A stretch of DNA of 64,000 nucleotides from Deinococcus aestuarii (GTDB lineage Bacteria; Deinococcota; Deinococci; Deinococcales; Deinococcaceae): NCBI RefSeq assembly GCF_018863415.1, contig NZ_JAHKSN010000012.1, positions 1-64,000 of the forward strand. Reading direction: 5' to 3'. A program made the position numbers and the translations under genes. Shown piece by piece: positions 1 to 9,114 of the stretch (its first letter is position 1; every line of letters begins with the position of its first letter). The notes below the pieces were generated by a model. The model saw only the letters and a program-made list of their open reading frames with translations, was not told the origin of the DNA and did not search any database.

Positions 1-134
<134 letters not shown>

Positions 135-150
135 ACCAGCGATGCGAACA

Positions 151-184
151 CGCCCCGAGCCCTGAGCTCGGGGCGTTTCCTTTT
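151..184 (+). terminator. Intrinsic terminator of the 16S rRNA gene
   Basis: A perfect 10-bp inverted repeat (CGCCCCGAGC at 151-160 and its complement at 166-175) with a 5-base loop is followed by a T-rich stretch (TTTCCTTTT). It sits about 35 bp after the 16S end, on the same strand, so it should end rRNA transcription. Confidence 0.88.
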
Positions 185-212
185 GGGTCCGGGAGGGCTT
201 TGGATAGAAAGT

Positions 213-242
213 AAAAGAGGCCGTCAGCGCGAACTGGGCCTC
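213..242 (-). terminator. Native terminator of the tRNA operon, stranded at the left island end
   Basis: On the minus strand GAGGCC/GGCCTC arms (237-242 and 217-222) enclose a 14-base loop and are followed by TTTT (complement of 213-216). Before the island inserted, this hairpin would have lain directly after the tRNA-Arg 3' end, which reads in the same direction. It is now about 39 kb from the tRNA genes. The placement supports the inferred pre-insertion layout. Confidence 0.65.
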
Positions 243-247
243 CTTGG

Positions 248-294
<47 letters not shown>

Positions 295-309
295 GCCGGA
301 GGTTACTCC

Positions 310-329
310 TAAGTACTTCCATGTACTTA
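310..329. promoter_or_regulatory. Inverted repeat TAAGTAC-N6-GTACTTA near attL
   Basis: A perfect 7-bp inverted repeat with a 6-base spacer lies 16 bp inside the left attachment repeat. Its position suits a core or accessory site for integrase or excisionase, but this is inference from position only. Confidence 0.4.
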
Positions 330-411
330 CGCTCGGCATCGTCCAGGGCGACCCCCCGTGCCCGAGTGCTCCCGTATACGTCGGCCCGATTCCAAGTAGT
401 TTCGACCGTCC

Positions 412-429
412 ACTACACCGTTACTACAC
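412..429. promoter_or_regulatory. Tandem ACTACAC motif, probable integrase arm-type site (left)
   Basis: ACTACAC occurs at 412-418 and 423-429, an 11-bp period (one helical turn). The same heptamer pair with the same 11-bp period and orientation occurs at 39551-39568 inside the right end. A shared motif at both ends of an integrated element is typical of arm-binding sites for the integrase N-terminal domain. Confidence 0.6.
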
Positions 430-489
430 TGAAGCTTCGCCCCGAATCGCCGCACCGTTCGAGGAACCACAGCAGAGGCGCATGCACGG

Positions 490-1290
490 GTGCACCATGT
501 GTTCTTGATGAACGAAGAGATGTGGCGTAGGGTCAGGATGGGGAAGCACCCGGGAGTGGTCTCGAAGGAGGGCTACCGGATCGTCCTGCTGGCCGAGTTC
601 CTGTATACCGTCCATTCGATCAGTGCGATTTGCCTCGATCGCCTCGAAGACGTCTACACGGTGGTCCAACGCGCCGAGTTGACTCGAGAAGTCGTCCGGG
701 AAGCGGTGGACGTCCTGATCTTTCCCGACCAGAGCTTCGAGTTGCGCCACGAGCGGTACCAACCTTTCTGGGACGCTTTAGGGAAGTGGCAGGAGGCCGT
801 CTGCGTTTATCATGTACGCGCAATCCAGATAGGCCTTTCCGTCGTCATGTCCAAGCACCTGGCTCCCCACAACAGGAAGGTTCCTCTGCGTGACCGTATG
901 TTGGAACTCTTTTTGGAAGTCAAGGCTGATGGTTATTTGGTCGATGCTGAGGTTTTGGCAGAGGTCAAGCGGCCCGTTCTCGAACCGTATTTTCCGCTCG
1001 CTATGAGCGCCGAAGAGTATATAGAGGACTGCGAAGCAAGCTTGGCAAAATACGCACAGGATGTAATAAAATTTTATGCTGATAGAGATTACCTCGTGCC
1101 CGATGAAGTCGAGAAGGAAAAGAAGCATATGCGGTTCTTGGCCGAGTACTGCGTCAGTGGACTGTCTTATAGGAAATTAGCTGACAAGATGCAATGTGAA
1201 GGGATCGAAGGCGCTTCTCACAGCAATATAGCCGAGGCTGTGAAAAAGCTTACAAAGCGTATGGGTGTCCAATTCTTCAAGCGACGCTGA
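490..1290 (+). CDS. Uncharacterised protein with C-terminal HTH-like segment
   Basis: A 266-residue protein opening from GTG at 490 (weak AGAGG at 474-478); an ATG at 508 is an alternative start. No family was recognised. The central part is mixed and charged (many EK/RE runs). The last 60 residues, with SGLSYRKLADKM then HSNIAEAVKKLTKRMG, look like a helix-turn-helix of sigma-factor or regulator type. The second half is much more AT-rich than its neighbours, which suggests foreign origin. It is the first gene inside the left island end, ahead of the HTH gene and the primase, so a regulator of element excision or replication is plausible but unproven. Confidence 0.6.
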   Translation: MHHVFLMNEEMWRRVRMGKHPGVVSKEGYRIVLLAEFLYTVHSISAICLDRLEDVYTVVQRAELTREVVREAVDVLIFPDQSFELRHERYQPFWDALGKWQEAVCVYHVRAIQIGLSVVMSKHLAPHNRKVPLRDRMLELFLEVKADGYLVDAEVLAEVKRPVLEPYFPLAMSAEEYIEDCEASLAKYAQDVIKFYADRDYLVPDEVEKEKKHMRFLAEYCVSGLSYRKLADKMQCEGIEGASHSNIAEAVKKLTKRMGVQFFKRR

Positions 1291-1330
1291 CTTGTACAGA
1301 TCGATACCGGACAGTTCGTAGTCTGACTGC

Positions 1331-1585
1331 ATGAACGCGGAGTTGCTCAGCGCCACTACCGTTCGCGAACGGTACGGTGTCGGTCGGGAGGTGGCCCGGC
1401 AGATGTGCCGGGTCCTGCCGCACGTCAAAATCGGGAAGAAAGGGCGGGGCGAGCAGGTCCGCGTCCTGCGGCGCCATGTTGACGCGTTGCTTGGATACGT
1501 CGCCATGCATCGTCTCGACCTGGCCGCCGTTCTTGCGGGCTCTACATCAGGGGAACTCGACTCCATCGTCGAGGGGAAGGTCTGA
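1331..1585 (+). CDS. Small HTH protein, possible excisionase
   Basis: 84 residues, starting at ATG 1331 without a clear Shine-Dalgarno. The start, LLSATTVRERYGVGREVARQM, followed by a basic KIGKKGRGEQVRVLRRHVDAL stretch, resembles the winged HTH_17/excisionase fold in which the second part carries a DNA-contacting wing. It ends 2 bp before the primase gene, so the two are probably co-transcribed. Small HTH proteins next to replication genes in integrative elements often act as recombination directionality factors; a plain transcription regulator is equally possible. Confidence 0.65.
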   Translation: MNAELLSATTVRERYGVGREVARQMCRVLPHVKIGKKGRGEQVRVLRRHVDALLGYVAMHRLDLAAVLAGSTSGELDSIVEGKV

Positions 1586-1587
1586 TC

Positions 1588-4212
1588 GTGCATCTCCCCG
1601 AGGACGCTCAACGTTTCCTATCGTACTTCCAGGGTCGGTACACTTTTCAAACCTTCGACGACCAAAAAAAGGATGTCCAGCTCGCCAGAATTATCCATTC
1701 GCCCGACTCCGTGGTCCTGAGCGAGTTGAACCGACGCGGCGCGGGGATCTTCCTGATGATCAACGAGGGAGACGGCCGTGGACGTAGCAACAGGAACGTC
1801 AGACGGGTCCGAGCGTTCTTCGCGGATTTCGACGGTGTGCCGCTTCCTGAAAAATGGCCACTCCTACCGTCGATAATCGTCGAGACGAGTCCGGGCAGAT
1901 TTCATACCTATTGGCTTTTGGATGAGGACGCCATCTTCCCCGTAGAGAATGTTTTGTTCAACAAGCGGCAAGAAGCGATTGCCCGTGCTGTCGGGAGCGC
2001 TCCTGACGACTGTAAGGGCATCAGTCGAGTCATGCGTGTACCAGGATTCGAACATCAGAAGCACGACGCGTTCGTTTCCAGGCTCCTTCGACCTGCGGTG
2101 GATCAAAGTCCACGATTGTACGGTATCGAGGACATCGCCTCAGCGTTTCCCCTGGTGGAGGAGATTGATCCGCCGGTCGAACGTACCTCTTCTAAGCACG
2201 TCAGCCTCGGGGGCCAGAACGAGGCGCGGCATCGGTACGCCGTCGAGGCGCTCTCGTCGGAGCTGAAGGATGTGAGGGAAGTGGAGGTGGGGAATCGAAA
2301 CAAGCGCCTGAACAAGGCTGCTTTCAGGACAGGCCGACTGATCGGCGGAGGCCATATGGACGAGGTGGCGGCACGCGAGGCGCTCATTGATGCCGGGCGT
2401 GCTTGCGGCCTTGATCACGGGGAAGTCCAGAGGACCGTCGAAGGTGGCATCGCTGCGGGAAAAACGCATCCTGACCTCCTCGAAAAGGTTGAGGGCGTAC
2501 CGCGAAAAGGTCGTCGGAGCGATGAGGCGGACGCGAAGCCTTCGGCCAGCAGGCGCCTGTTGGGCTACGCCCTCGAAGACGAGGTCGAGTTTTGGCACGA
2601 CGATGCAGGGAACGCGTATCTGACATTCCCTATCGAGAGTCACTGGGAACACGTGCGGCTGCCGTCGCGCGCCGCACGCGACTACGCTCAGAACCTGTTC
2701 TACCAGCGGGAGCGAAATGTCCTGCCTACTCAGGCGTTGAGCGAGGCGCTGAACCTGATGCAGGCACTCGCCCGCAGTGAGGGTCACGAGTACATGACGG
2801 CTATTCGTGCAGCGCACATGGGCGGGTGTAGCTACCTGGATTTGGGTACGTCCGACTGGCGCGCCGTCAGGATCACGGCGTCAGGGTGGACGATCGTCCC
2901 CCTGTCCGAGTGTCCGATCAGGTTCGTCCGCCCAGTAGGACTTCTGCCGCTGCCGTTGCCCGTCGAAGGGGGAAGCGTTCAGGAACTGGGCACGGTCCTG
3001 AACACCGGCCAGAGCGGCATCGTGCTTGTCACCGCGTGGCTGTTGAGTGCCCTGTCCGGGTTGAAACCCTTCCCATTGCTGTCCCTCAGCGGGGAGCAGG
3101 GTACTGGCAAAAGCACTGCCTCGACGATCCTGCGAAACTTGATTGACCCGCACAAGGCCGACCGCCGTCGGGCGCCCCGTGAGGAACGGGACCTGTACAT
3201 CGCGGCTCACAACTCGTACGTCTTGGCGTTCGAAAACCTATCGAACATCAGCGATTGGTTGAGCGACGCGTTCTGTGTTCTGTCTACCGGCGGCGTGTAC
3301 ACGGCGCGTAAGTTGTACACCGATGACGAAGAGGTCCTCCTCGAGGCGGTGCGGCCCGTCATCGTCAACGGCATCCCCGATCTGTTGACTCGCCCTGACC
3401 TCGCCGACAGGGCGTTGAGTGTGATGCTGGAACGTATACCACCGGAGAGACGGCTGACGGAGCGTGAATTGTGGGACACCTTCTGGGCCATACAGCCGAG
3501 AGTCCTGGGCGCACTCTGTACAGTTCTCTCCCACGCGCTCGGGCACCTGGACGAGGTCAAGCTGGTCGGCACGCCGAGACTCGCGGATTTCGCCCGCCTG
3601 ATCACTGCCGCCGAGCCGGCCCTGTCCTGGGAGGAGGGCACGTTCATGGCGGAGTACTCACGGATGCGGAACGACGCCGTGGTGAGCGTTCTGGAGGGAG
3701 ACAGCGTAGCGGAGGCCGTCTGCGCACTGGTTGACGCCAAGGGAGAGTGGCGGGGGACCGTGAAGTCGCTGTTGGAAGTGCTGACGAGCATCGCGTTCGG
3801 CGATACCAGACCGCACAAGCTCTGGCCCACGTCGCCCAGACATCTCGGTAGCGCCCTGCGCAGGCTGGCACCGGCGCTCAGCGAGGTCGGGTACGAGGTG
3901 GAGTCCCTGGGTCGTGGGACCGGAGGGGCCATCCGGTACCGTCTGTTCTCGACGCAGACGTCCACGACCTTCGCTGTGTCGGAACAGGTCGCTGCCGTTC
4001 GGAGAAACGCTCCTGTCGTCCTCGTCGACGAACCTCCGACGGGAAGCCGCTATACGAACGTTGACGGTACCCCGGACATGGCCGATTCGGGAAACGTTCG
4101 AGTGCAGGACGCCACGCCGGATGCCCGCCGTGATGGTGGTGAACATGGTGAACAAGTAGTCCGCGGTTCTACCCGTACGGCGCTGTCGCTGTGGTCGGGA
4201 GAGGTGCTGTGA
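1588..4212 (+). CDS. Primase-helicase replication protein of the island
   Basis: 874 residues from a GTG start. The N-terminal part has the archaeo-eukaryotic primase (RepB-like) signature: FFADFD with metal-binding Asp80/Asp82, SPGRFHTYW with His106, and a later SRVMRVPG segment. The C-terminal half has a P-loop ATPase with Walker A GEQGTGKST at about residue 505 in a domain resembling those of phage and plasmid primase-helicases. Such fused proteins prime and unwind DNA at the origin of plasmids and satellite elements. It overlaps the next gene by GTGA and is followed by a dense hairpin region at 4643-4789. Inference: it lets the excised island replicate. Confidence 0.85.
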   Translation: MHLPEDAQRFLSYFQGRYTFQTFDDQKKDVQLARIIHSPDSVVLSELNRRGAGIFLMINEGDGRGRSNRNVRRVRAFFADFDGVPLPEKWPLLPSIIVETSPGRFHTYWLLDEDAIFPVENVLFNKRQEAIARAVGSAPDDCKGISRVMRVPGFEHQKHDAFVSRLLRPAVDQSPRLYGIEDIASAFPLVEEIDPPVERTSSKHVSLGGQNEARHRYAVEALSSELKDVREVEVGNRNKRLNKAAFRTGRLIGGGHMDEVAAREALIDAGRACGLDHGEVQRTVEGGIAAGKTHPDLLEKVEGVPRKGRRSDEADAKPSASRRLLGYALEDEVEFWHDDAGNAYLTFPIESHWEHVRLPSRAARDYAQNLFYQRERNVLPTQALSEALNLMQALARSEGHEYMTAIRAAHMGGCSYLDLGTSDWRAVRITASGWTIVPLSECPIRFVRPVGLLPLPLPVEGGSVQELGTVLNTGQSGIVLVTAWLLSALSGLKPFPLLSLSGEQGTGKSTASTILRNLIDPHKADRRRAPREERDLYIAAHNSYVLAFENLSNISDWLSDAFCVLSTGGVYTARKLYTDDEEVLLEAVRPVIVNGIPDLLTRPDLADRALSVMLERIPPERRLTERELWDTFWAIQPRVLGALCTVLSHALGHLDEVKLVGTPRLADFARLITAAEPALSWEEGTFMAEYSRMRNDAVVSVLEGDSVAEAVCALVDAKGEWRGTVKSLLEVLTSIAFGDTRPHKLWPTSPRHLGSALRRLAPALSEVGYEVESLGRGTGGAIRYRLFSTQTSTTFAVSEQVAAVRRNAPVVLVDEPPTGSRYTNVDGTPDMADSGNVRVQDATPDARRDGGEHGEQVVRGSTRTALSLWSGEVL

Positions 4213-4580
4213 CCCTCGCCGAACTCACACGTGAGCTACGCCGGCATGCCGTGCGGCTGTCCATGACGGTTGACGGACAGTTGAAGGTGGATGCTCCCAC
4301 CAGACCACCCGACACCGTGATGGACGGCATTCGGACACACAGGGCAGCCCTGCTCCAAATGGTACGGGCTGACCCTGTCCTCCCCCTCCCCGAGTCGCTG
4401 CGTCGTCTGGTACAGGCGGCAGTGAGCCCCGGACTGAACTACCCGGCTGCCCTACCCCGTGGGCATGTGTCCAACCTGGGCGATTTCGTCCTGGCTTGCG
4501 CGGCTCTCTATGCAGCGGGAGTGGAGTCCGAAAGGCAACTCGAAGATCTTTGGGCCGCCCGGATGGCTTGGGCGACGTAA
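4209..4580 (+). CDS. Small protein resembling TubC N-terminal docking domain
   Basis: 123 residues when started at the GTG at 4209 that overlaps the primase stop (GTGA); an upstream GTG at 4191 would add six residues. The N-terminal 50 residues (LAELTRELRRHAVRLSM..GQLKVDAP..PDTVMDGIRTHRAALLQMV) fit the TubC_N pattern of helix, two strands and helices. TubC_N domains are known as docking domains in polyketide enzymes, but similar small proteins are also encoded beside plasmid and phage primases. The C-terminal half is unrecognised. Translational coupling implies a role with the primase-helicase. Confidence 0.65.
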   Translation: MTLAELTRELRRHAVRLSMTVDGQLKVDAPTRPPDTVMDGIRTHRAALLQMVRADPVLPLPESLRRLVQAAVSPGLNYPAALPRGHVSNLGDFVLACAALYAAGVESERQLEDLWAARMAWAT

Positions 4581-4642
4581 AGCCATCTGGAAGTGCCGCC
4601 TCGCCAAGCTTCGGCAGCACGCCGGGTGAGAACGGCCCTCCA

Positions 4643-4789
4643 GACCGGTCCCGTTCGTAGATCGGAGGGTCCCGGTCGCTTGACGGTTGCCTTCCGACCC
4701 GTCAGGGCCGGTGAGGGGCGCTTGCTCCTCCTGACCGGACGAAGGGACGTCAGGCCCTTCGTCTTCCGTACGCGCCGCCTCGTACGGAA
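4643..4789. other. Cluster of five back-to-back inverted repeats (candidate origin or structured RNA)
   Basis: Within a gene-free stretch (4581-4945) five consecutive hairpins almost touch: GACCGG 4643-4648 with CCGGTC 4672-4677; TGACGG 4681-4686 with CCGTCA 4699-4704; CCGGTGAGG 4708-4716 with CCTGACCGG 4730-4738 (one mismatch); ACGAAGGG 4739-4746 with CCCTTCGT 4755-4762; TTCCGTACG 4764-4772 with CGTACGGAA 4781-4789. None has a T-run, so they are not ordinary terminators. Location right behind the primase operon suggests a replication origin; a folded non-coding RNA is the alternative. Confidence 0.6.
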
Positions 4790-4945
4790 ATATGTGGGCA
4801 GCTTCGTCACTTCATCGCCCCCTTGCCGTTTCCGGCCTAGAACCTGCAGCCGACTTCGAGGGTAGAGGCGGTCAATGAACGCCGATTCATCAACCGACGA
4901 CATCGGGACGGGTGCAGTGGACCCAAGGGTGGGAACGGCCGTTGA

Positions 4946-5347
4946 TCACGGGAACGGGTTCGGGGACATGATGGGTACCTGCCCCTCCTGCACCATGACA
5001 CCCCCACGACGGATCACTGATCCATCGTGCACCGAGACGGAATACAGCTCACTCTCACCTGGTTCCCCGGCGATGCCGACGTCGAAATTCCTGCTGTCCT
5101 CGGGGAGGCCCGCCTCTCCGTCGGTGACCGACAGGGAGTACTGCACCCGAGGAAATACACCTACCATCATGGCGAGTCCTCCACCCGTGCCCGTCGCCTC
5201 GAGTTCCACTCCCTGGACGAGGTCGTGCCATCCTGCCTCGCCGAGCGAACGGGCGACGGCGTCCAAGTTGGTACTGTCGAGCACGTATGCACGCTCCAGG
5301 ATGAGGGTCACGAGCTGCTGGAGTGCATCTTTGCCGGGTGTGACCAC
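4946..5347 (-). CDS. Uncharacterised protein at the end of the Z1/GHKL operon
   Basis: 133 residues from a GTG start; an in-frame stop lies two codons upstream, so this start is near-forced. The sequence is a plausible small globular protein (LVTLILERAYVLDSTNLDAVARSLGEAGW at the front, many short strands after). It has no recognised motif. It lies 119 bp after the end of the preceding operon gene on the same strand, so it may be the last gene of that operon. Antisense frames across it look like shadows. Confidence 0.55.
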   Translation of the reverse strand: MVTPGKDALQQLVTLILERAYVLDSTNLDAVARSLGEAGWHDLVQGVELEATGTGGGLAMMVGVFPRVQYSLSVTDGEAGLPEDSRNFDVGIAGEPGESELYSVSVHDGSVIRRGGVMVQEGQVPIMSPNPFP

Positions 5348-5466
5348 ACCTCATGTTACGTGATCGTGTGGTCGGTCCACGGGCTGTCCGACGAAGTTCC
5401 GGACGAGCACTACTTGTGTACATGGTCGCCCTTGATGCAGGTGCGGCTTGGCCGCCGGAGCGCTGG

Positions 5467-6324
5467 TCAAGGTTCGCCATGAGGCGACGAGCCTCGGCGA
5501 CCTGAGGGCTGAGCGGCCCTTACGGCTTCGAGTGCATCCGCCCCGGCCGCCCGTGAGGTCTCGGCGAAGACTCCGGCGACGATGGTGCCGAGGAGATCGT
5601 CTTCGAGACTCTCGAAGGAGACGAAGGACAGTAGGCGCCGGAGTCGTTTGAGGGCGTCACGGAGCAGGAAACGGCGGTTGAGGTCGCCCTCGGCGTCCAC
5701 GAGTCGCAAGAACACGGCGGCCGTCGTGCGGGCGAGAACGTGGTTGCCGCTGAGGGCGGGACGCTCCATGAACTGCACGAGCTCGTCCTCGCCGAGACGC
5801 TCGAGGAGGGCGTACGGCTGATCCTCTCCCGGCAGCGCGAAGACGTCGGCACGCCACCATAGGCGGGCGAGCGTGTTGCGGGACGCGAGACCTCCTCCGC
5901 CCAGGAAGCGCTCCGGGTCGGTGATGCCGTCGCGGCCGGGGAAGCGCCACCTCACGACGTCGGGGACGAGCACGCACGTCAGGAACGCCCACGGTCCGGG
6001 TTTGGAAGCCTCGGACGCGGTGATGCGCATATGGGTGTGGAGGAATGCGCCTGCCCTCGCGTCGAAGGCACGGCGGTCGTTCTCGTTCGGGAGGCGAGGG
6101 TAGCCGGACGCGACGGCCGTTTCGCGCAATACACTTTGCAGAGTCTCGAGGTGAGCGACGGGCGCGCGATGCCCGCCTGTGGGCGCGTACGTGGCGCGCG
6201 GATGGGACGTGCTCGACTTCGCGGCGGCGGCGGCGGGGGCCCATCCGCGGCCTTCCGTATAGATCCTTCGGGCGTCTGCCGGACGCAGGCTCGGGTAAAG
6301 CAGGACGGGCGGGTCAGACGCCAC
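5467..6324 (-). CDS. Uncharacterised protein of Z1/GHKL restriction-like operon
   Basis: 285 residues, GTG start at 6324, overlapping the upstream gene stop by 11 bp. It begins PPVLLYPSLRPADARRIYTEG and contains WRFPGRDGITDPERFLGG and several helices. It resembles, from memory, the DUF6339-type proteins seen next to Z1-domain genes, but this was not checked. No catalytic motif is visible. The tight coupling with the GHKL ATPase, nuclease and Z1 genes indicates a subunit of the same defence complex. Confidence 0.75.
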   Translation of the reverse strand: MASDPPVLLYPSLRPADARRIYTEGRGWAPAAAAAKSSTSHPRATYAPTGGHRAPVAHLETLQSVLRETAVASGYPRLPNENDRRAFDARAGAFLHTHMRITASEASKPGPWAFLTCVLVPDVVRWRFPGRDGITDPERFLGGGGLASRNTLARLWWRADVFALPGEDQPYALLERLGEDELVQFMERPALSGNHVLARTTAAVFLRLVDAEGDLNRRFLLRDALKRLRRLLSFVSFESLEDDLLGTIVAGVFAETSRAAGADALEAVRAAQPSGRRGSSPHGEP

Positions 6325-7222
6325 GGAACACCTTGAGGCGGGCTTGGAGTTCTACTTCGAATTCACCGGGCGATTCGTACAGCAACGCCTGCAGCGCGCT
6401 CGGCTCGTCAAGCGGGAACAGGACGCGTGAGCGTCTTCGGATGAAGGCGCCCACACTCCCCTCCTCGTACGTATCCGGCGCTCGTACGAACTCGTCGTCG
6501 CTCAGCGCGGCCGAGAGCAGTTGGCGATGCACGTCGAAGGATGCCGCGCTCCAGATCGCACGAGCAGCCGAATCCGGCTCACCTACACCGTCGACAGCAT
6601 GCCTCACGGAAGGGTGACTGGCGTTCACGAGGAGGCACAGACCGCCCATGGCGGGAGCGTGCAGGTCCTCGGACTGCCAGTCGAGGTACCATGCGGCGTT
6701 CTCGGGAAGGCGCATGACGCTCGCGAAGTCCACCACGTCCACGGGGAAGCGCGGTGCGCCGCCTTCCAAGGTGAGCAGGTGTTCGTCGGCCCACAGAACG
6801 CTGCCGGGCAGACGCGGGCTGAACGGTCCGGGGTCGCGGCCAGGATGAAGCAGTACCACCTGGGTGACGAGCCGCACGTTGAGGGCGAGAATCGCACCGG
6901 GCAGACTCACCCCGACGCGCACATGCGGGGCGTGAAGGCCCAGGATCAGGTCCGTCGCGTCCCCCCGCCCGCGTAGCCCTGTCCCGGCGGAGCGCCACAC
7001 GACGACGACCCGTAGGGCCGCGTCGTCGCCCAATGTGCAGTCCCGCAGTACGCCTTCGAGATCCACGCGGACCTCCCGGTGCGCGACTACCCGTACCATG
7101 GGGTCCCAGTGGGGCAGCAGATCGCCCAGCGGCTCGCCGGGGGTGAGGCCGGTCTGCCAAGCTCGGGCGGAGACGCGTGTCTGACGAGGCCGAAGGTAAG
7201 GCCAGATCCGCACGGCGCTCAC
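6314..7222 (-). CDS. Uncharacterised protein of Z1/GHKL restriction-like operon
   Basis: 302 residues when started at the GTG at 7222, which overlaps the stop of the GHKL gene as GTGA; the reading frame is open further upstream, but that part is antisense-like and unlikely. The protein has a beta-rich look (VRVVVVWRSAG, LILGLHAPHVRVGVSLP, VVLLHPGRDPGPF). No family was recognised. Position between the GHKL ATPase and the terminal operon genes suggests a structural or adaptor subunit. Confidence 0.75.
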   Translation of the reverse strand: MSAVRIWPYLRPRQTRVSARAWQTGLTPGEPLGDLLPHWDPMVRVVAHREVRVDLEGVLRDCTLGDDAALRVVVVWRSAGTGLRGRGDATDLILGLHAPHVRVGVSLPGAILALNVRLVTQVVLLHPGRDPGPFSPRLPGSVLWADEHLLTLEGGAPRFPVDVVDFASVMRLPENAAWYLDWQSEDLHAPAMGGLCLLVNASHPSVRHAVDGVGEPDSAARAIWSAASFDVHRQLLSAALSDDEFVRAPDTYEEGSVGAFIRRRSRVLFPLDEPSALQALLYESPGEFEVELQARLKVFRGV

Positions 7223-9114
7223 GGACCGGCCTCCGCCTGCACCTCGAACCGAACCTCGAGCACGGCGTCGTGCGCCGCGCTCACCTCCACCTGCCAGTCG
7301 CCGGGCAGGTCGGCCGGCACCCACTGCCCTCCTCCCGTCTTGAAGGTCTCGCCCCACGGAGTGATCCAGGCGGTGACCACGGCTGGAGATTGACCCGCAG
7401 GGGGCTCCTCCTCGGCAGCGTTGCCGTCAACCACGACACGCGGGTGAGCACGGACGAAGGTGCCCACGGCACGCTCGGGGTGCTTCACGGTGAAGGTCAG
7501 GAGATGCCGGGGCGTGCCGTCCTCCAGGATGAAGCGAACGTCGGGTCGTACCTCGACCACGGCACGCCGTCCCGCGCGTGGGGAGACACGCGTGGGACGT
7601 GACGTGGCGGTCACGGCGGGGTCATGGGGGAGGACCGATGCGCCCACGCCTTCTTCGCCGGGGAGCAGCACTCCGAGGAATTCGGCGAAGCCGGCGACGA
7701 CGCTCGGGGTGTGCGTACCGGCTTCGATGCGTGGGACGGCCGTGAACTCAAGGAGGATCTCCTTGAGTCGGCGCAGACCGACCCGAACGCAGGACTTCTC
7801 GTGCGCGTCCTGTAGGAACTCGAAGCGCCAGTCGTCGTGAGTGGGAGTCTCCGACCGGGCGTACACCGCGTCAAGCGCGGGGTCGGCGAGGAAGACGCCC
7901 GCGTACTCGAAGCCGGGGGCGGGCAGTGCGGGTCCTTGCAGATACTTCACGACGAGTTTCGGGCCACGTAGCAGTGCCACGTGGCGACACGCGCCCGCCA
8001 CAGGCCACTCCGCCTCAACTGCCCCTTCGAGCGGAGGCGCTACGGATGTCGCCGAGGGGAACTTGATCAGGGAAGTGCGGCCGAGTTCACGAACAGGGCG
8101 CTGCATCCGAACGGCCTTGACCTCGTGGAAGGGCGGCGTGCGCGCGCCCTTCTTCGGAGCGAGAGCCTCGAAGGCGGCCACGAAACGATCCAGCGGTGGT
8201 GTGACGCGAGGGTCGGGCAGGGGGACACGTCCGCCCTGCCAACGGAAGTCGAAGCGCATTGCAGGTGCGGGCGCTTCGGACGACACGGCCAACGTCTTCG
8301 GCCAGCAGTACCACATGGTGGTGCGGGCCATGAACGCGAGGGCGTCCTCACCGCTTCGTCCACCGAAGTCGGGGTCCAGCACCAGCACGGCCGTTCCACG
8401 GTCCCCGACAGCTTCGGCAAGACCGAGTACACGCGCGAGCGTCTCGGCGTCCGTACCGAGGACCGGGTCCACCACACCGTCGTGTGCACGGCGACCCCAC
8501 CAATGTCGACCCGTGTACAGCCCATGGTCGGGCAGGGATGCCCCTATCGCGTACTGCCCGCCAAGTGCGGCAGCCATGAATCTGCTCTCGTTGATGCCGT
8601 TGACCTTGCAGCGGCTGAACACGCAGATGGTCCGGACGCGGCTCGCACGGTACAGCACGGACTTGCCGTAGCCGAACGTACCTCCGCCGACCGGCTCGTC
8701 CGCGCCACGACCGACATTACGCAGAAAGCTTACGAAGCGGCGGCGCTCCCCGGGCGCGCCCGCGGCATCTGCACGGGTGGGACCTTCGAGACCGGTGGTG
8801 CCGGAGTCGGCGATGAGAAGCCCGGTCAGTTCGTGCCCATGATGGAAGATGTCCAATGGGAGCCCTTGTGGGACATCGGGGAACACATGGTCGCGCAGCA
8901 CCTGCAACTGCTGTGGCGTGAATATCCATCCCGACACGGTGAAGTTGACGGGGCCGTCCGGATGCGCACGCGCGTCCCAACTGTTCTGCACGGCCTCCCG
9001 CGAGAGTACGGTCAACAGATCGTGACTGGGTCGACCGAGTGGATTGAGGGCGCCCTCCGAGACGAGGTTGCCCGTCGCCGAGAACCGCTCGGACTGTCGA
9101 TCCAAGGCGTTCAA
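7219..9114 (-). CDS. GHKL ATPase of MORC/MutL-like type
   Basis: 631 residues. The ATP-binding Bergerat fold motifs are clear: N box EAVQNSWDA (Glu40, Asn44, Asp47), DSGTTG at Asp103, and the glycine lid GGGTFGYGK at 143-151. The remaining 450 residues are unassigned. This arrangement matches the paraMORC/MutL-like ATPases that Iyer and Aravind placed in restriction systems with Z1 helicases, and MutL of the MZA system. It should act as an ATP-driven clamp on DNA. It overlaps both neighbours (4-bp overlaps), so it is translationally coupled within the operon. Confidence 0.88.
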   Translation of the reverse strand: MNALDRQSERFSATGNLVSEGALNPLGRPSHDLLTVLSREAVQNSWDARAHPDGPVNFTVSGWIFTPQQLQVLRDHVFPDVPQGLPLDIFHHGHELTGLLIADSGTTGLEGPTRADAAGAPGERRRFVSFLRNVGRGADEPVGGGTFGYGKSVLYRASRVRTICVFSRCKVNGINESRFMAAALGGQYAIGASLPDHGLYTGRHWWGRRAHDGVVDPVLGTDAETLARVLGLAEAVGDRGTAVLVLDPDFGGRSGEDALAFMARTTMWYCWPKTLAVSSEAPAPAMRFDFRWQGGRVPLPDPRVTPPLDRFVAAFEALAPKKGARTPPFHEVKAVRMQRPVRELGRTSLIKFPSATSVAPPLEGAVEAEWPVAGACRHVALLRGPKLVVKYLQGPALPAPGFEYAGVFLADPALDAVYARSETPTHDDWRFEFLQDAHEKSCVRVGLRRLKEILLEFTAVPRIEAGTHTPSVVAGFAEFLGVLLPGEEGVGASVLPHDPAVTATSRPTRVSPRAGRRAVVEVRPDVRFILEDGTPRHLLTFTVKHPERAVGTFVRAHPRVVVDGNAAEEEPPAGQSPAVVTAWITPWGETFKTGGGQWVPADLPGDWQVEVSAAHDAVLEVRFEVQAEAGP

